Positions 26,479-36,214 are shown, counted from the first letter of the stretch. The stretch is DNA of 64,000 bases from Stenotrophomonas ginsengisoli (GCF_001431485.1 NZ_LDJM01000017.1:1-64000), one strand, 5' to 3'. Notes: generated from the letters alone by a model not told the origin. Program-made: numbers and translations.

Positions 26479-28104
26479 ATGCATCGTTACCTGGCGTACC
26501 TGCTGGCCATCGTGTTGTTCCCGGCGTCTGTGATGCTGGCCTTCAAGTGGCCCGTCTGGTACTGGGGCGCGGCCTTGTTCGCGGTGATGGTCATCATCGG
26601 TACGGTGGACGTATTGCAGAACCGCAGCGCGCTGCGGCGCAATTACCCGGTGCTGGTGCATTTCCGCTATTTCTTCGAATCCATCGGCCCGGAAATCCGC
26701 CAGTACTTCATCCAGAACGATCTGGAGAACGTGCCTTTCTCGCGCCAGGACCGCAGCCTGGTCTACCGCCGCTCGCGCAACGAGATGGATGTGCTGCCCT
26801 TCGGCACCCTGCGCAGCGCCTACCAGGTCGATTACGAGTGGATCAACCACTCCATGCGTCCGGCCCGGATCGACAACACCGATTTCCGCGTGACTATCGG
26901 CGGCCCGGCCTGTACCCAGCCGTATTCGGCCAGTGTGTTCAACATCTCGGCAATGAGCTTTGGCGCGCTGTCGGCCAATGCGGTGCGTGCGCTCAATGGT
27001 GGTGCCAAGCTGGGCAATTTTGCCCAGGACACCGGTGAGGGCAGCATTTCGCCCTATCACCGCGAGCGCGGTGGTGACCTGATCTGGGAAATCGGTTCGG
27101 GTTATTTCGGCTGCCGCGATGCGCAGGGCAATTTCAATGAAGAGCGCTTCATCGAAAATGCTTGCAGCGACCAGGTCAAGATGATTGAAATCAAGCTGTC
27201 CCAGGGCGCCAAGCCCGGTCACGGCGGCGTGTTGCCGGCGGCCAAGGTCAGCGAGGAAATTGCCCTGACCCGCGGTGTGCCGATGGGCGTGGACTGCGTG
27301 TCCCCGCCGGGGCATTCGGCCTTCTCCACCCCGGTGGAGCTGTTGCAGTTCGTGGCCCGCCTGCGTGAGCTGTCCGGTGGCAAGCCGGTGGGCTTCAAGC
27401 TGGCCATCGGCCATCCCTGGGAGTGGTTCGGCATCGCCAAGGCGATGCAGGAAACCGGCCTGATGCCCGACTACATTGTGGTCGACGGTGCCGAAGGTGG
27501 TACCGGTGCGGCGCCGGTGGAGTTCATGGACCACGTCGGCGTGCCGATGAACGAGGCGCTGATGCTGGTGCACAACACCCTGGTCGGGCTGAACATCCGC
27601 CAGTACATCCACATCGGTGCGGCCGGCAAGATCACCAGCGCCTTTGACATCGCGCGCACCATCTCGATGGGCGCGGACTGGTGCAATGCCGGGCGGGCCT
27701 TCATGTTCTCGCTGGGCTGCATCCAGGCCCTGAGCTGCCATACCGACAAGTGCCCGACCGGTATTGCCACCCAGGACCGGGCGCGCTCGAGCAACCTGGA
27801 CCCGACCCACAAGACTGCGCGGGTGTTCAATTACCACCGCAATACCATGCGTGCGCTGGGTGAGCTGCTTTGCGCTGCCGGCCTGACCCACACCGACCAG
27901 CTCGGCCCGGAGCACATCCTGCGCCGGGTGTCGCCGACCCAGATCCGTTCGCTGGGCTCGCTGTACCGGTTCCTGGAGCCGGGCGAGCTGCTCCAGGGAC
28001 AGCCCGAGCACAGCGTGTTCCGTGACTACTGGCCTCTGGCACGGACCGATTCGTTCGACCCGCCGGCACGTATCCAGGCCCTGCGCGACAGCCGTCTGCA
28101 CTGA
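26479..28104 (+). CDS. Membrane-anchored FMN-binding glutamate synthase family protein
   Basis: The 541-residue product has two N-terminal transmembrane helices (about 3-43). A barrel related to the FMN-binding half of glutamate synthase follows, with FNISAMSFGALS, KPGHGGVLPAAKV and VDGAEGGTGAAPVEF. The iron-sulfur cysteines C414, C420 and C425 in CIQALSCHTDKCPTGIATQ match the 3Fe-4S motif of GltB. The amidotransferase and C-terminal domains of GltB are missing, so it is not a complete glutamate synthase. Its substrate is unknown. The ATG at 26479 was chosen over a TTG at 26467. Confidence 0.88.
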   Translation: MHRYLAYLLAIVLFPASVMLAFKWPVWYWGAALFAVMVIIGTVDVLQNRSALRRNYPVLVHFRYFFESIGPEIRQYFIQNDLENVPFSRQDRSLVYRRSRNEMDVLPFGTLRSAYQVDYEWINHSMRPARIDNTDFRVTIGGPACTQPYSASVFNISAMSFGALSANAVRALNGGAKLGNFAQDTGEGSISPYHRERGGDLIWEIGSGYFGCRDAQGNFNEERFIENACSDQVKMIEIKLSQGAKPGHGGVLPAAKVSEEIALTRGVPMGVDCVSPPGHSAFSTPVELLQFVARLRELSGGKPVGFKLAIGHPWEWFGIAKAMQETGLMPDYIVVDGAEGGTGAAPVEFMDHVGVPMNEALMLVHNTLVGLNIRQYIHIGAAGKITSAFDIARTISMGADWCNAGRAFMFSLGCIQALSCHTDKCPTGIATQDRARSSNLDPTHKTARVFNYHRNTMRALGELLCAAGLTHTDQLGPEHILRRVSPTQIRSLGSLYRFLEPGELLQGQPEHSVFRDYWPLARTDSFDPPARIQALRDSRLH

Positions 28105-28121
28105 GCCTTGCCCCTGTTGGC

Positions 28122-28156
28122 AAAAAAAGCCCCCGTCAGCAGGCGGGGGCTTTTTT
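28122..28156. terminator. Bidirectional terminator between convergent genes
   Basis: A seven-base stem (28129-28135 with 28144-28150) is flanked by an A run and a T run, so it can end transcription from either side. Confidence 0.88.
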
Positions 28157-28178
28157 GTTGCCGGCAGTGCCGGGTCAA

Positions 28179-29417
28179 TCAGGGCGCTTGCTGCAACCAG
28201 TGGCTGGCCCCGGCCGCGGCCACCGCGCCGGAGGCGAAGCAGGCAGTGAGCAGATAGCCGCCGGTGGGTGCTTCCCAGTCCAGCATTTCCCCGGCGCAGA
28301 ACACCCCGGGACGCTTGTTGAGCATCAGGGCCGGGTCCAGTTCCTCCAGGCGTACGCCGCCGGCCGAGCTGATCGCCTCGGCGATCGGGCGCGGTGCGCG
28401 CAGGGTCAGCGGCAGGCGCTTGAGGGTGTGGGCCACCGCATCCAGGTCATCGCCGGCGCTGCGGCCGAGGATTTCATACAACAGGGCCGCCTTGACCCCG
28501 CCGATGCCGGCCTGGCGGCGCAGGTGCTCACTGAAGCTGCGGCCCTTGCGCGGGCTGGCCAGATCCGTGCGCAGGCGCTGCAGGTCGCGGCCGGGCACCA
28601 GGTCCAGGGCCAGCACGGCGTGGCCATCGCGGTTGATGGCCTGGCGCAGGTCCGCGCCAATGGCATAGACCAGGCTGCCCTCGATGCCGGCCTGGCTGAC
28701 CACGCACTCGCCCTGCAGCTGGTGCTCCTGGTCGTGGCCATCGCGCCAGTGGGCGATCACCGGCTTGATCGGCGCGCCGGCCTGGCGCTGGATGAAATGC
28801 TCGCTCCAGTCCACATCGAAACCACAGTTGGCCGGCTCCAGCTCGGCCACGGCAATGCCTTGCTCGCGCAGCGGGGCGACCCATTGGCCGTCGCTGCCCA
28901 GCTCGGGCCAGCTGGCCCCGCCGGTGGCCAGGATCACCGCCCGCGCGCTGGCCTGCAGCGTGCCTTCCGGGGTGTCGAACAACAGCTGGCCGGCCGGGTC
29001 AAAGCCGGTCCAGCGATGGTTCACGCGCAGGGCCAGGCCCTGTTCCTTCAGGCGTCTGACCCAGCCGCGCAGCAGCGGGGCGGCCTTGCGGTCCTCGGGG
29101 AATACCCGGCCCGAACTGCCGATGTAGGTATCGATGCCGAAGCTGCTGGCCCACTGGCGCAGGGCCGGGCCGTCGAACACGTCCAGCCACTGGCCTACGG
29201 CCTGCGCGCGTTCGCGGTAGCGGCTGTCGAACAAGGGGCGGGTGTCGGCATGGGTCAGGTTCAGGCCGCCCTTGCCGGCGATCAGGAACTTGCGCCCGGG
29301 CGAGCCCTTGGCCTCGAACAGGGTCACCTGGTGGCCGGCGGCAAGCAGGCGCTCGGCGGCCATCAGCCCGGCCGGGCCGCCACCGATGATCGCCACTTCA
29401 GTACGCAATGCCGGCAT
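28179..29417 (-). CDS. HI0933/YhiN-family FAD-dependent oxidoreductase
   Basis: The 412-residue flavoprotein has an N-terminal dinucleotide fold (VAIIGGGPAGLMAAERLL) and the family segment GRKFLIAGKGGLNLTH. GGVRLEELDPALMLNKRPGV and GEMLDWEAPTGGYLLT lie near the C terminus. Some members (BaiN) are annotated as dehydrogenases of bile-acid derivatives, but the usual cellular role in proteobacteria is not known. The ATG at 29417 overlaps the stop of the FKBP gene (TGATG), so the two form an operon. Confidence 0.88.
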   Translation of the reverse strand: MPALRTEVAIIGGGPAGLMAAERLLAAGHQVTLFEAKGSPGRKFLIAGKGGLNLTHADTRPLFDSRYRERAQAVGQWLDVFDGPALRQWASSFGIDTYIGSSGRVFPEDRKAAPLLRGWVRRLKEQGLALRVNHRWTGFDPAGQLLFDTPEGTLQASARAVILATGGASWPELGSDGQWVAPLREQGIAVAELEPANCGFDVDWSEHFIQRQAGAPIKPVIAHWRDGHDQEHQLQGECVVSQAGIEGSLVYAIGADLRQAINRDGHAVLALDLVPGRDLQRLRTDLASPRKGRSFSEHLRRQAGIGGVKAALLYEILGRSAGDDLDAVAHTLKRLPLTLRAPRPIAEAISSAGGVRLEELDPALMLNKRPGVFCAGEMLDWEAPTGGYLLTACFASGAVAAAGASHWLQQAP

Positions 29418-29863
29418 CAACGTGACTCGATGCCAAGCAGCTGCACCTCGAACACCAGCGAGGCATTGGCCGACAGCGGGCCGACCCGGCGCTCGCCGTA
29501 GCCGTAGTCCGGCGGGATCATCAGCACACGGGTGGCACCGATCTGCATACCGGCCACGCCTTCATCCCAGCCGCGGATCACCTGGCCGGCACCAACGGTG
29601 AAGGAGAACGGCTGGCCACGGTCCAGCGAGCTGTCGAACTTGGCGCCGCGCTGCTGCGGGGCATCGGCATCGAACAGCCAGCCGGTGTAGTGCACGCTGA
29701 CCTTCTGCCCGGGCTGGGCGCTGGCGCCGTCGCCGGGCTGCTGGTCGATGATCTGGAACTGGCTGATCGGATCGCTGGGCGGCAGGGCCTGCGGCGCCGG
29801 GGTGCAGGCGGCCAGGGCGGCCAGCAGCGGCAGGGTGAACAGGGAGCGGGGCATCAGGGCCAT
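29417..29863 (-). CDS. FKBP-type peptidyl-prolyl isomerase, lipoprotein
   Basis: This folding catalyst isomerises proline peptide bonds. The product is 148 residues from the ATG at 29863. It has a signal sequence ending in the lipobox LAAC, so it is probably anchored to a membrane on the periplasmic side. An FKBP domain (about 45-148) follows, with [27 protein letters not shown] and [11 protein letters not shown]. The reading frame is open further upstream to 29911, but that start would bury the signal peptide. It is coupled to the flavoprotein gene. Confidence 0.88.
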   Translation of the reverse strand: MALMPRSLFTLPLLAALAACTPAPQALPPSDPISQFQIIDQQPGDGASAQPGQKVSVHYTGWLFDADAPQQRGAKFDSSLDRGQPFSFTVGAGQVIRGWDEGVAGMQIGATRVLMIPPDYGYGERRVGPLSANASLVFEVQLLGIESR

Positions 29864-29921
29864 GGTGGTCAGGCATCTATCGGCGTACAGCCGGGCCGAC
29901 AAGGTTAACAAGCGTTACGGC

Positions 29922-29927
29922 TATCAT
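29922..29927 (+). promoter_or_regulatory. -10-like element just before the DUF6164 gene
   Basis: TATCAT ends 7 bases before the chosen ATG at 29935. No convincing -35 is seen at 16-18 bases. If used, the mRNA would be leaderless. Confidence 0.35.
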
Positions 29928-29934
29928 GCTTGGC

Positions 29935-30288
29935 ATGGCACGCCTGCTTTTCAAATTGCGCCACGTCGAGGCCGATGAATTCGACGAAGTGACCACCGCC
30001 CTGGACCAGGCGCAGGTGGATTGGTACCAGACGGCCGCCGGCCTGCTGGGCTTCAGCGCGCCGGCAATCTGGGTGCGTGACAGCGCCGATTACCCGCGGG
30101 CGCGGGAGGTGATCGAGGCCAGCCAGCTGGCACGGGCGCAGCGCCTGCGCAGCGAACAGGCGCAGCAGCCTGCACTGGGCTTCAGCGCGCACCTGCGCCA
30201 GGCGCCACTGCAGGTGCTAGGGGGCCTGCTGCTGATGGCACTGATCATCGGCTTCGTGCTGTGGCTGCCCTGGCTGCTGTGGCGCTGA
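29935..30288 (+). CDS. DUF6164-like small membrane protein
   Basis: The 117-residue product opens with MARLLFKLRHVEADEFDEV, then a soluble region, and ends in one transmembrane helix (about 92-113) with WLPWLLWR at the C terminus. This matches what I recall of the DUF6164 family, whose function is not known. The second in-frame ATG (29935) is preferred over 29926, which overlaps a -10-like element. trhO follows after 29 bases in the same direction. Confidence 0.75.
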   Translation: MARLLFKLRHVEADEFDEVTTALDQAQVDWYQTAAGLLGFSAPAIWVRDSADYPRAREVIEASQLARAQRLRSEQAQQPALGFSAHLRQAPLQVLGGLLLMALIIGFVLWLPWLLWR

Positions 30289-30304
30289 GTCAGCCGCAGC
30301 TGGC

Positions 30305-30310
30305 TACAAT
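30305..30310 (+). promoter_or_regulatory. -10 element just before trhO
   Basis: TACAAT ends 7 bases before the trhO ATG at 30318. The -35 is weak. A start at the usual distance would fall at about 30317, giving a leaderless mRNA. Confidence 0.45.
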
Positions 30311-30317
30311 GGCCGGC

Positions 30318-31157
30318 ATGATCGTCAATACCGCCGCCTATCATTTCGTCCCCCTGGAAGAAGACCTCCAGGCCCTTCGTGAACAGTTGTTCCAGCGTGC
30401 CCAGGGCCATGGCCTGATGGGCACGGTGCTGGTCTCCCCGGAAGGCTTGAACCTGTTCCTGGCCGGCAGCGCCGAGGGCATTGATGCCTTCTACGCGCCG
30501 CTGCAGGCCGATCCGCGTTTTGCCGGCATGGTGATCAAGCGCAGCTACAGCCAGCACATGCCGTTTGCACGCCTGAAGGTGAAGCTGAAGAAGGAAATCA
30601 TCAGCTTCCGCCGTGCCGACGGCCAGCCACTGGACTACCCGCGTTCGCCGGGTGTGTCGCCGCCGACCCTGGCGCGCTGGCTGGCCCAGGGCCATGACGA
30701 TGCCGGCAGGCCGGTGGTCATGCTCGACACCCGCAACCAGCAGGAAGTGGCCCATGGCACCTTCACCGACGCGCTGACGTTTGCCATCGACAAGTTCACC
30801 GATCTGCCCGAGGCGCTGGAGCCGCACCGTGAATCGCTCAAGGACAAGACCGTGGTCAGCTTCTGCACCGGTGGCATCCGTTGCGAGAAGGCGGCCCTGT
30901 GGATGGTCAATGACGGCATGGACAACGTGCTGCAGCTGGACGGCGGCATCCTGGCTTATTTCGAGCAGGTTGGCGGCGCCCACTATGACGGTGGCTGCTT
31001 CGTGTTTGACGAACGGGTTTCGCTGGACCCGCAGCTGTCCCCGCTCAAGGATGCGCCGGTGCTGCCGGCCGATGCGCCGGTGACGCCGAATCCGAACAAG
31101 GCCGGGCGCGCACGGGTGCGCAAGGCGGCTGCCGAGGCAGCTGCCGCCCAGCCGTAA
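30318..31157 (+). CDS. trhO: tRNA uridine(34) hydroxylase TrhO (rhodanese family)
   Basis: TrhO hydroxylates U34 in certain tRNAs, the first step to 5-carboxymethoxyuridine or methoxyuridine. The 279-residue product has the N-terminal acylphosphatase-like domain with GTVLVSPEGLNLFLAG. A rhodanese domain follows (about 120-225) whose active loop CTGGIRCEKAA contains C183. An Ala/Pro-rich tail replaces the cysteine-rich C-terminal region present in some homologues. The ATG at 30318 fits the family start, MIVNTAAYHF. A -10 box is directly upstream. Confidence 0.92.
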   Translation: MIVNTAAYHFVPLEEDLQALREQLFQRAQGHGLMGTVLVSPEGLNLFLAGSAEGIDAFYAPLQADPRFAGMVIKRSYSQHMPFARLKVKLKKEIISFRRADGQPLDYPRSPGVSPPTLARWLAQGHDDAGRPVVMLDTRNQQEVAHGTFTDALTFAIDKFTDLPEALEPHRESLKDKTVVSFCTGGIRCEKAALWMVNDGMDNVLQLDGGILAYFEQVGGAHYDGGCFVFDERVSLDPQLSPLKDAPVLPADAPVTPNPNKAGRARVRKAAAEAAAAQP

Positions 31158-31220
31158 CCATCCTGTCGCTGCCGTGGCTGCGCTGTCAGGCACGGTAGCG
31201 GCATCTTGCCGGAGTGGCCG

Positions 31221-32216
31221 ATGATCCCGCTTTCCCTGCTTGACCTGGCCCCGGTGGGCGAGGGCCAGAGCATTGCCCAGGCCTTTGCCGACATGGGCCA
31301 GTTGGCCCGCCTGGCCGACCAGCTCGGCTACCACCGCTACTGGCTGGCCGAACACCACAACATGCCCGGTGTGGCCTCGGCGGCGACCTCGGTGCTGATC
31401 GGTCACCTGGCCGGGCTGACCTCGCGCATCCGCGTGGGCGCCGGCGGCATCATGCTGCCCAACCACAGTCCGCTGCAGGTGGCCGAACAGTTCGGTACCC
31501 TGGCCAGCCTGTATCCGGGGCGTATCGATCTGGGCCTGGGACGCGCACCGGGGACCGATCACGCCACCATCCGCGCCCTGCGCCGTTACAACGACCAGGC
31601 CGACCGTTTCCCGCAGGACGTGCAGGAGCTGCTGCATTACCTGGCCCCGGTACAGCCCGGGCAGGCGGTGCAGGCCGTGCCCGGTGGCGGCATCGGTGAC
31701 GGCCTGCCAGTGTGGATGCTCGGCTCCAGTACCTTCGGCGCGCGCCTGGCGGCCCATCTGGGGCTGCCATATGCGTTTGCCTCGCACTTTGCCCCGGATC
31801 AGCTGCGCGCCGCGCTGGCGGTGTACCGCAGTGAGTTCCGTGCTTCGGCGCGGTTGGCCAGCCCGTATGCGGTGGTGGCCATGAATGTGGTCGCTGCCGA
31901 CAGCCGCGAGCAGGCGCGCCATCTGTTCACCAGCCTGCAGCAGTTGTTCGTCAACCTGCGCCGCGGTGCGATCGGCAAGCTGCCGGCGCCGGTGGATGAC
32001 ATCGACCAGGTCTGGCTGCCGCACGAACGCCCTGGCGTGGAGCGGGCGCTGGCGGTTTCGGCGGTGGGCGATGTGGCCGACGTGGCGGCGCAAATGCGGG
32101 CGGTGGTGGACGAACTGGCGCCGGATGAGCTGATGATCACCGCCAACATCCATGACCCGGCCGCACGCCGGCATTCCTTTGCCCTGGCCATGCAGGCCTG
32201 GCAATCGCTCAGTTGA
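31221..32216 (+). CDS. LLM-class flavin-dependent oxidoreductase
   Basis: The 331-residue product is a luciferase-like monooxygenase of the MsnO8/YhbW-type group. Its start is [20 protein letters not shown], with [18 protein letters not shown] and [18 protein letters not shown] in the barrel. These enzymes use reduced FMN; the substrate here is unknown. A GGAG site precedes the ATG at 31221. It converges with the ExoD gene and overlaps its end by 8 bases. Confidence 0.9.
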   Translation: MIPLSLLDLAPVGEGQSIAQAFADMGQLARLADQLGYHRYWLAEHHNMPGVASAATSVLIGHLAGLTSRIRVGAGGIMLPNHSPLQVAEQFGTLASLYPGRIDLGLGRAPGTDHATIRALRRYNDQADRFPQDVQELLHYLAPVQPGQAVQAVPGGGIGDGLPVWMLGSSTFGARLAAHLGLPYAFASHFAPDQLRAALAVYRSEFRASARLASPYAVVAMNVVAADSREQARHLFTSLQQLFVNLRRGAIGKLPAPVDDIDQVWLPHERPGVERALAVSAVGDVADVAAQMRAVVDELAPDELMITANIHDPAARRHSFALAMQAWQSLS

Positions 32217-32859
32217 ACAGGTCGTTGGCCAGGCGGGTCAGGTAGGTCAACAGCTGCCCGGAGCTGATGCCGAAAAAGGCGATGGCCGCCACCCCGCCCA
32301 GCCAGTTGAGCAGCATCAGACGCCCGTCGCGTTCGAGCAGGGCCAGTGCAAACAGCATCAGCTGGAAGCCGAACAGGTAGTTGGTGAACGGAATCGGCAG
32401 CGACAGCAGCAGGCCGAGCAGGATCAGCTGGGCGCCGGTGAACAGGCGCGCTGCCAGCGGTTCGATGGTGAGGGCCAGACGCGGCTTGAGCACGCTGTCC
32501 AGCCAGGTCAGGGGGCGCTGCAACTTGCTGACAAAGCGGTGCAGGGTGCGCCGGCGCGGTCCGCGACGGGCGATCGGCGCAGGCAGCCACGGGCTGCGCA
32601 GGCCGACCAGCATCTGCGCACCGATCAACATCACCAGCGGGCCGCTCAGGGCCCCGGCCACACCCGGCAGCGGGATGAAGGCCGGCAGGATGGCCAGCAG
32701 CAGGAACATGCCGAAGGCGCCCTGGGCCAGGCCGCCGAGCACATCCTGGATATGCAGGTGCTGCTCGCCATCGCCCTGGCTGGCCATGGCCAGCAGGGTG
32801 CGGATGCCCTCGTTGCGCGGCACCCCGGCCGCGCCCGGATCACGGGGTGCGGTCGTCAT
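32209..32859 (-). CDS. exoD: ExoD family membrane protein (paralogue 1)
   Basis: ExoD was named in Sinorhizobium for an effect on exopolysaccharide; the molecular function is not established. The 216-residue product has several helices. Family-like segments include [19 protein letters not shown] and [18 protein letters not shown]. The chosen ATG at 32859 overlaps the end of the CorC-like gene by 20 bases, so the two are co-transcribed. A second ExoD gene is at 47688. Confidence 0.85.
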   Translation of the reverse strand: MTTAPRDPGAAGVPRNEGIRTLLAMASQGDGEQHLHIQDVLGGLAQGAFGMFLLLAILPAFIPLPGVAGALSGPLVMLIGAQMLVGLRSPWLPAPIARRGPRRRTLHRFVSKLQRPLTWLDSVLKPRLALTIEPLAARLFTGAQLILLGLLLSLPIPFTNYLFGFQLMLFALALLERDGRLMLLNWLGGVAAIAFFGISSGQLLTYLTRLANDLFN

Positions 32860-34144
32860 CGTCACTGTCGCTGAGCTGGCGCAGCAGGATCTTGTCCACG
32901 CGGGCGCCATCCAGGTCGATCACCTCGAAGCGCCAGCCGGACAGGTCCAGCCATTCGCCGGTCTGCGGGATACGGCCGAAACGATCGATGCACAGGCCGG
33001 CCACGGTGTTGTAGGTCGCCTCCTCGGCGTCGGGCAGCTCGGCCCCGGCCATCAGTTCACGCAGGTCCTCCACCGGCAGCGAGCCGTCCACCAGCAGCGA
33101 GCCGTCGGCGCGGGTGACCACCAGCGGGGCGTCATCATCATGGTCGACCACCTGCAGCCGGCCCACCACTGCGCCCATCAGGTCGGAGACCGTGACCAGG
33201 CCCTGGATCTCGCCGTATTCGTCCACCACCAGTGCCATGGACTGGTGTTCCTCACGGAAGATTTCCAGCAGCTTCATCGCATGGGTGGATTCGGACACAT
33301 ACACCGGCTCGCGCAGGTTCTGGAACAGGCCGTCGCCCTGGCCGTGGGTGAGCAGGGTCTTGACCTCGAGGATGCCGGCGATGTCCTGGTCATTGCCGCG
33401 ATAGACCGGGTAACGGGAGAAGGCGTGCTCGCGCATCGATTCCAGGTTGGCTTCCTGGTCATGCTGGGTATCCAGCCAGGCGATGCGGTTGCGCGGGGTC
33501 ATCAGGCTTTCGGCGGTCCGGTCGCCCAGGCGCATGACACGGTTCATCATGTCCCGTTCCTGGCTGTCGATCACGCCGGCCTCGTGGCTTTCGGCCACCA
33601 GCATGCGGATCTCCTCTTCGGTCACCGCATCGGCCTGTTCCTTGCCCAGGCCCAGGGTGCGCAGGACCAGGCGGGTGGAGCGCGAGAGCAGCCACACAAA
33701 GGGATAGGCCAGGCGGGCCAGCCAGGCCATCGGCACGGCGACCACGCCGGCAATCTGTTCCGGGCGGGTGATGGCCAGGCGCTTGGGCACCAGTTCGCCG
33801 AAGATCAGCGTCAGGTAGGTGATCAAGGCGACCGCTGCGCCCTTGCCGGCGGTTTCGGGGTAGGCAAATTCCGGCGCGATGCGCTGGATCATGGTGGCCA
33901 GTTCGCGGCCGATCGATTCGCCACCGAACACACCGGTCAGGATGCCGATCAGGGTGATGCCGATCTGCACGGTGGACAGGAATGCCTCGGGCTTTTCGGC
34001 CAGGGCCAGGGCGCGGGCGGCACGCTGGCTCTGGCTGGCCTGCTGTTTCAGGCGGCTCTTGCGCGAGGTCATGACCGACATTTCGGACATGGCAAAGAAG
34101 CCGTTCAGCAGAATCAGCGCGATGACAATCAGAAACTCAAACAC
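32840..34144 (-). CDS. CNNM/CorC (HlyC) family transporter-associated protein
   Basis: The 434-residue membrane protein has an N-terminal DUF21 (CNNM) domain with about four helices (1-190), a CBS pair (about 205-330, with SLMTPRNRIAWLD and MALVVDEYGEIQGLVTVSD) and a C-terminal CorC/HlyC domain. Such proteins are linked to Mg2+ or Co2+ efflux; 'hemolysin' in older names is misleading. It is the first gene of a two-gene unit with ExoD. The 275 bases upstream, shared with the divergent phosphate genes, hold no gene. Confidence 0.9.
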   Translation of the reverse strand: MFEFLIVIALILLNGFFAMSEMSVMTSRKSRLKQQASQSQRAARALALAEKPEAFLSTVQIGITLIGILTGVFGGESIGRELATMIQRIAPEFAYPETAGKGAAVALITYLTLIFGELVPKRLAITRPEQIAGVVAVPMAWLARLAYPFVWLLSRSTRLVLRTLGLGKEQADAVTEEEIRMLVAESHEAGVIDSQERDMMNRVMRLGDRTAESLMTPRNRIAWLDTQHDQEANLESMREHAFSRYPVYRGNDQDIAGILEVKTLLTHGQGDGLFQNLREPVYVSESTHAMKLLEIFREEHQSMALVVDEYGEIQGLVTVSDLMGAVVGRLQVVDHDDDAPLVVTRADGSLLVDGSLPVEDLRELMAGAELPDAEEATYNTVAGLCIDRFGRIPQTGEWLDLSGWRFEVIDLDGARVDKILLRQLSDSDDDDRTP

Positions 34145-34342
34145 GGGTCTTCCCCCGGCTGATGGCCCAGGGAAGCGGGCGTGAATGGTCGGTGCGGGCG
34201 GCTGTTGCAGCGGCCGGCACCTGCGTTGGATAAGGGTCGTCTTCCATAGGTTGCACCCGAAGGTGCGCTCAGGATGCTAGCAGAGCAGGTGGGTGTTGCG
34301 TAAACATCCGTTCAGCCAACGGGCGGTTGGCGCCATCGAAAT

Positions 34343-34372
34343 TTCGCAAAAACGCCATCGCGGCGTCATAAT
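34343..34372 (+). promoter_or_regulatory. Possible promoter for the phosphate transport pair
   Basis: TTCGCA (34343-34348) and CATAAT (34367-34372) are 18 bases apart. The predicted start is near 34379, with about 40 bases to the ATG. I see no PHO box by eye. Confidence 0.4.
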
Positions 34373-34419
34373 TGCGCCTTGATGCCATCCCCTCCGTGAT
34401 GGCGACCTCCAGGTTTCCT

Positions 34420-35046
34420 ATGTTCTCTCTGCAGACCATTTTCGGGTCCGGCAAGCAGTTCTATGTCTTGTTGGACGATGCCGCCCAAGCGGCTTATGAC
34501 AGCGCCAAGGCGCTGCACACCATGATGCGCGAAGGGGAATCCCAGCCCGCGCTGGATGCTTTCAAGCTGGCCCGTCTGCGTGGCCGTGCCACTTCTGAAA
34601 AGGTGGCCAAGGAGCTGGTGGACAGCTTCATGACCCCGATCGAGCGCGAGGACATCGAAGCACTGGGCTCGGCCCTGTACAAGATTCCCAAGCAGATCGA
34701 GAAGTTCGCCGATCGTTACTCGCTGGCGGTCAAGCACCTGGACCAGATCGATTTCGCCCCGCGTGCGGCGATGCTGGAACAGGCTGCCGCCGTGGTGGTG
34801 GAAATGGTGGCCGACCTGCGCCACATGAACCTGGACCGCATGACCGCGCTGAATGAAAAGCTGCGCTCGCTGGAAAACGAAGCGGACCGCCTGATGCTGG
34901 AGCTGTACCGGGACATCTATTCCGGTCGTCTGGACCATCTGCAGATGTTCCTGCTCAAGGAATTCTTCGAGATCCTGGAAAAGGCCATTGACCGCTGCCG
35001 TGGCGCCGGTGTGGTGGCCTACCAGATCGTGCTGAAAAACAGCTGA
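34420..35046 (+). CDS. DUF47/PhoU-like regulator of Pit phosphate transport
   Basis: The 208-residue, all-helical product belongs to the DUF47 family, related to PhoU and nearly always next to a Pit transporter. It is thought to modulate phosphate uptake. It starts MFSLQTIFGSGKQFYVLLDD. I chose the ATG at 34420 because homologues begin there; an in-frame start at 34372 overlaps the putative -10. pit begins 12 bases downstream. Confidence 0.9.
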   Translation: MFSLQTIFGSGKQFYVLLDDAAQAAYDSAKALHTMMREGESQPALDAFKLARLRGRATSEKVAKELVDSFMTPIEREDIEALGSALYKIPKQIEKFADRYSLAVKHLDQIDFAPRAAMLEQAAAVVVEMVADLRHMNLDRMTALNEKLRSLENEADRLMLELYRDIYSGRLDHLQMFLLKEFFEILEKAIDRCRGAGVVAYQIVLKNS

Positions 35047-35058
35047 CGGGGGCGCACG

Positions 35059-36180
35059 ATGCTCACCCTCGTCCTGGTGGTGATCCTGGCAGCCCTGGTG
35101 TTTGAATTCATCAACGGCTTCCACGATACCGCCAACTCCATTGCCACCGTGGTGGCCACCAAGGTGCTTTCGCCAGGCCATGCAGTGATGCTGGCCGCGG
35201 TGATGAACCTGATCGGTGCGCTGACCGGCACGGCTGTGGCGATGACCATTGCCAACGGCATCATCAATACCGATGTGGTCCTGGTGACCCCGCAGGTGAT
35301 CCTGTGCGCGCTGCTTGGTGGCATCGTCTGGAACCTGATCACCTGGTGGAAGGGGCTGCCGTCCTCGTCTTCGCATGCGCTGATCGGTGGCCTGTGCGGT
35401 GCGGCACTGGCAGCGGCTGCCAACAACTGGGATGCGCTGCTGTGGTCCGAACAGCTGGGCAGCTGGGCCCAGAACAAGGGCATCCTGTGGAAGGTCGTGC
35501 TGCCGATGATCACCTCGCCGGTGGCCGGCTTTGTGCTCGGCATCGTGGTGATGTGCCTGCTGTGGGGGGCGATTTCGCTGCTGGCCAAGGCCGGTGGCTG
35601 GATCGGCCGTCTGGCCCGTCCGCGCATCGTCAACATGTTCTTCGGCAAGGCGCAGATCGCCTCGGCGGCCTTCATGGGCTATGCCCACGGCCACAACGAT
35701 GCGCAGAAGACCATGGGCATCATCGCCATGACCCTGATCAGTGCCGAGGCAACCGGTGTGCTCGATGACCTGCCGTCGTGGCTGGCCTTCATGCATCCGG
35801 CTGCCAACGATGGCCAGGCCATTGCCACCTGGATCGTGCTGACCTGTGCGGTGATCATGGCGGCCGGTACGGCCTCGGGCGGCTGGAAGATCATCAAGAC
35901 CCTGGGTCACAAGATGGTCAAGCTGCATCCGATCCACGGTTTTGCTGCCGAGACCGGCTCGGCCACCATCCTGGTGGCGGCGGCCCATTTCGGTATGCCG
36001 GTGTCCACCACCCACTCGATCTCCACCGCGATCATGGGGGTGGGTTTTGCCAAGAACCCGCGTTCGCTGAAGATCGGCGTGATCGAGCGCATCCTGTGGG
36101 CCTGGGTGCTGACCATCCCGGCCTCGGCACTGTGCGCCTGGATCATCCTCAAGGGCATGGAAATGATGGGCTGGGCATAA
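35059..36180 (+). CDS. pit: Inorganic phosphate transporter, Pit family
   Basis: Pit proteins move phosphate as a metal-phosphate complex with protons. The 373-residue product has about ten helices and two copies of the PiT signature: EFINGFHDTANSIATVVAT near the N terminus and GYAHGHNDAQKTMGII in the second half. SSSHALIGGLCGAAL is also typical. It forms a two-gene operon with the DUF47 protein and ends before a clear terminator. Confidence 0.94.
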   Translation: MLTLVLVVILAALVFEFINGFHDTANSIATVVATKVLSPGHAVMLAAVMNLIGALTGTAVAMTIANGIINTDVVLVTPQVILCALLGGIVWNLITWWKGLPSSSSHALIGGLCGAALAAAANNWDALLWSEQLGSWAQNKGILWKVVLPMITSPVAGFVLGIVVMCLLWGAISLLAKAGGWIGRLARPRIVNMFFGKAQIASAAFMGYAHGHNDAQKTMGIIAMTLISAEATGVLDDLPSWLAFMHPAANDGQAIATWIVLTCAVIMAAGTASGGWKIIKTLGHKMVKLHPIHGFAAETGSATILVAAAHFGMPVSTTHSISTAIMGVGFAKNPRSLKIGVIERILWAWVLTIPASALCAWIILKGMEMMGWA

Positions 36181-36214
36181 GCCCTGCCGCCAGCAATTCG
36201 CCTTGCCTGCAAGA

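Noticed and set aside
31167..31200. Imperfect inverted repeat (CGCTGCCGTG / CACGGTAGCG) after trhO
   Set aside because: Ten-base arms with one mismatch and no T run; it is too weak to call a terminator or mobile-element end.
34269..34454. 61-codon reverse frame upstream of the DUF47 gene
   Set aside because: It runs into the start of the phosphate operon on the other strand and has no ribosome site or motif.
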